Source: Chloroflexota bacterium (GTDB lineage Bacteria; Chloroflexota; Anaerolineae; Aggregatilineales; Phototrophicaceae). Taken from it: a DNA stretch of 64,000 nucleotides. Made by a program: the position numbers and the translations under genes. Each line of letters opens with the position of its first letter. Within the stretch, counting starts at the first letter, position 1. Below, in pieces: positions 63,727-64,000 of the stretch. The notes beneath the pieces are model-generated. The model ran no database searches. It saw only the letters and a list, made by a program, of their open reading frames with translations, and was not told where the DNA came from. The stretch covers positions 1-64,000 of the forward strand of contig JAPOWG010000116.1 of assembly GCA_026707745.1 (NCBI GenBank). The letters run 5' to 3'.

Positions 63727-64000
63727 ATGAGCGATGTAAAAGACCCCGCTGAAGAACTCGACAAAGAAAACGAAGACGAATTGAGCGCCGCCCCCGAATC
63801 GGCGGAAGGATTGCCGACCGAGGGAGGCGCCGACGGCAGCGACAAAGATGAGCAAGAAGCGCCGGAATTGCCGGAAGGCATTAACCTGATGCAAGCACTC
63901 ATTGAAGCGCAGAAGGAAGCGCAGAGCAATAAGGATGGCTGGCAGCGCGCCCGCGCCGAATTCGCGAATTACAAGAAGCGGATCGAGCGCGAACGGATCG
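63727..64000 (+). CDS. grpE: GrpE nucleotide exchange factor (5' part)
   Basis: The first 91 codons of GrpE, cut by the window edge. After an acidic N-terminal tail rich in Glu/Asp, Ala and Gly, a helix begins (LMQALIEAQKEAQSNKDGWQ) and reaches the GrpE signature RARAEFANYKKRIERER. It accelerates ADP release from DnaK. AGGA lies eight bases before ATG 63727. Follows hrcA by 123 bases, so it may be co-transcribed; dnaK and dnaJ would be expected downstream. Confidence 0.95.
   Translation, partial: MSDVKDPAEELDKENEDELSAAPESAEGLPTEGGADGSDKDEQEAPELPEGINLMQALIEAQKEAQSNKDGWQRARAEFANYKKRIERERI

Overview
The window is a 64 kb piece of a bacterial chromosome with moderately high GC and interspersed AT-richer patches. 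The gene set suggests a Chloroflexota (Anaerolineae-like) bacterium. The grounds are a split methylmalonyl-CoA mutase, a CPNGH-type UvrA zinc module, an hrcA-grpE pair, several ArnT/PMT-like membrane glycosyltransferases, a CYTH and a CHAD protein, BNR/sortilin-type proteins, and intergenic DNA full of 'TAGGGGCGACTC' hairpins. This placement is an inference from gene content; no rRNA or tRNA gene is visible.

Layout. 0.2-3.3 kb: an FtsW/RodA flippase-polymerase coupled to a PBP-like protein that has lost its catalytic motifs. 3.3-14.4 kb: Uma2, a 1055-aa BNR-repeat protein, two accessory cassettes (an ATPase/RloB TOPRIM pair and a zinc-ribbon protein), a GT1 glycosyltransferase and uvrA. 14.6-15.8 kb: glutaryl-CoA dehydrogenase. 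16.3-17.9 kb: a second AT-rich accessory patch with an HNH nuclease between two remnants of a DUF262-like gene start. 18.2-25.2 kb: HMA protein, methyltransferase, queG, amidase, a repeat-rich gap, RhuM and an orphan protein. 25.3-30 kb: csoR-copA with tandem copies of the copA 3' end, and a secreted SH3 protein. 30-38.7 kb: methylmalonyl-CoA epimerase, acyl-CoA dehydrogenase, MDR dehydrogenase, CYTH protein, and a three-gene propionyl/acetyl-CoA carboxylase. 38.7-44.2 kb: three membrane glycosyltransferases. 44.2-64 kb: mostly housekeeping (CHAD, methylmalonyl-CoA mutase, SDR, YbaK, pfkA, dnaE, mutM, MBL, secA, DedA-type, prs, meaB, mutase B12 subunit, trxA, hrcA, grpE start).

Metabolic thread. 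Every step from propionyl-CoA to succinyl-CoA is encoded here but scattered: carboxylase (35.1-38.7 kb), epimerase (30.1 kb), mutase catalytic chain (45.4 kb), mutase B12 chain plus the MeaB chaperone (60.5-61.9 kb). Two acyl-CoA dehydrogenases accompany them.

The most unusual content is structural. At 7.1-10.3 kb two unrelated cassettes sit in tandem. Each is bounded on the left by a copy of the BNR-gene start and on the right by a copy of the glycosyltransferase 3' end. This looks like one insertion hotspot whose two alternative cargos were joined by recombination. A similar pattern occurs at 16.3-17.9 kb, and copA has tandem copies of its 3' end. There are also at least three families of small inverted-repeat (MITE-like) or hairpin elements, some nested, and a structured repeat that supplies the apparent N-terminus of the FtsW protein.
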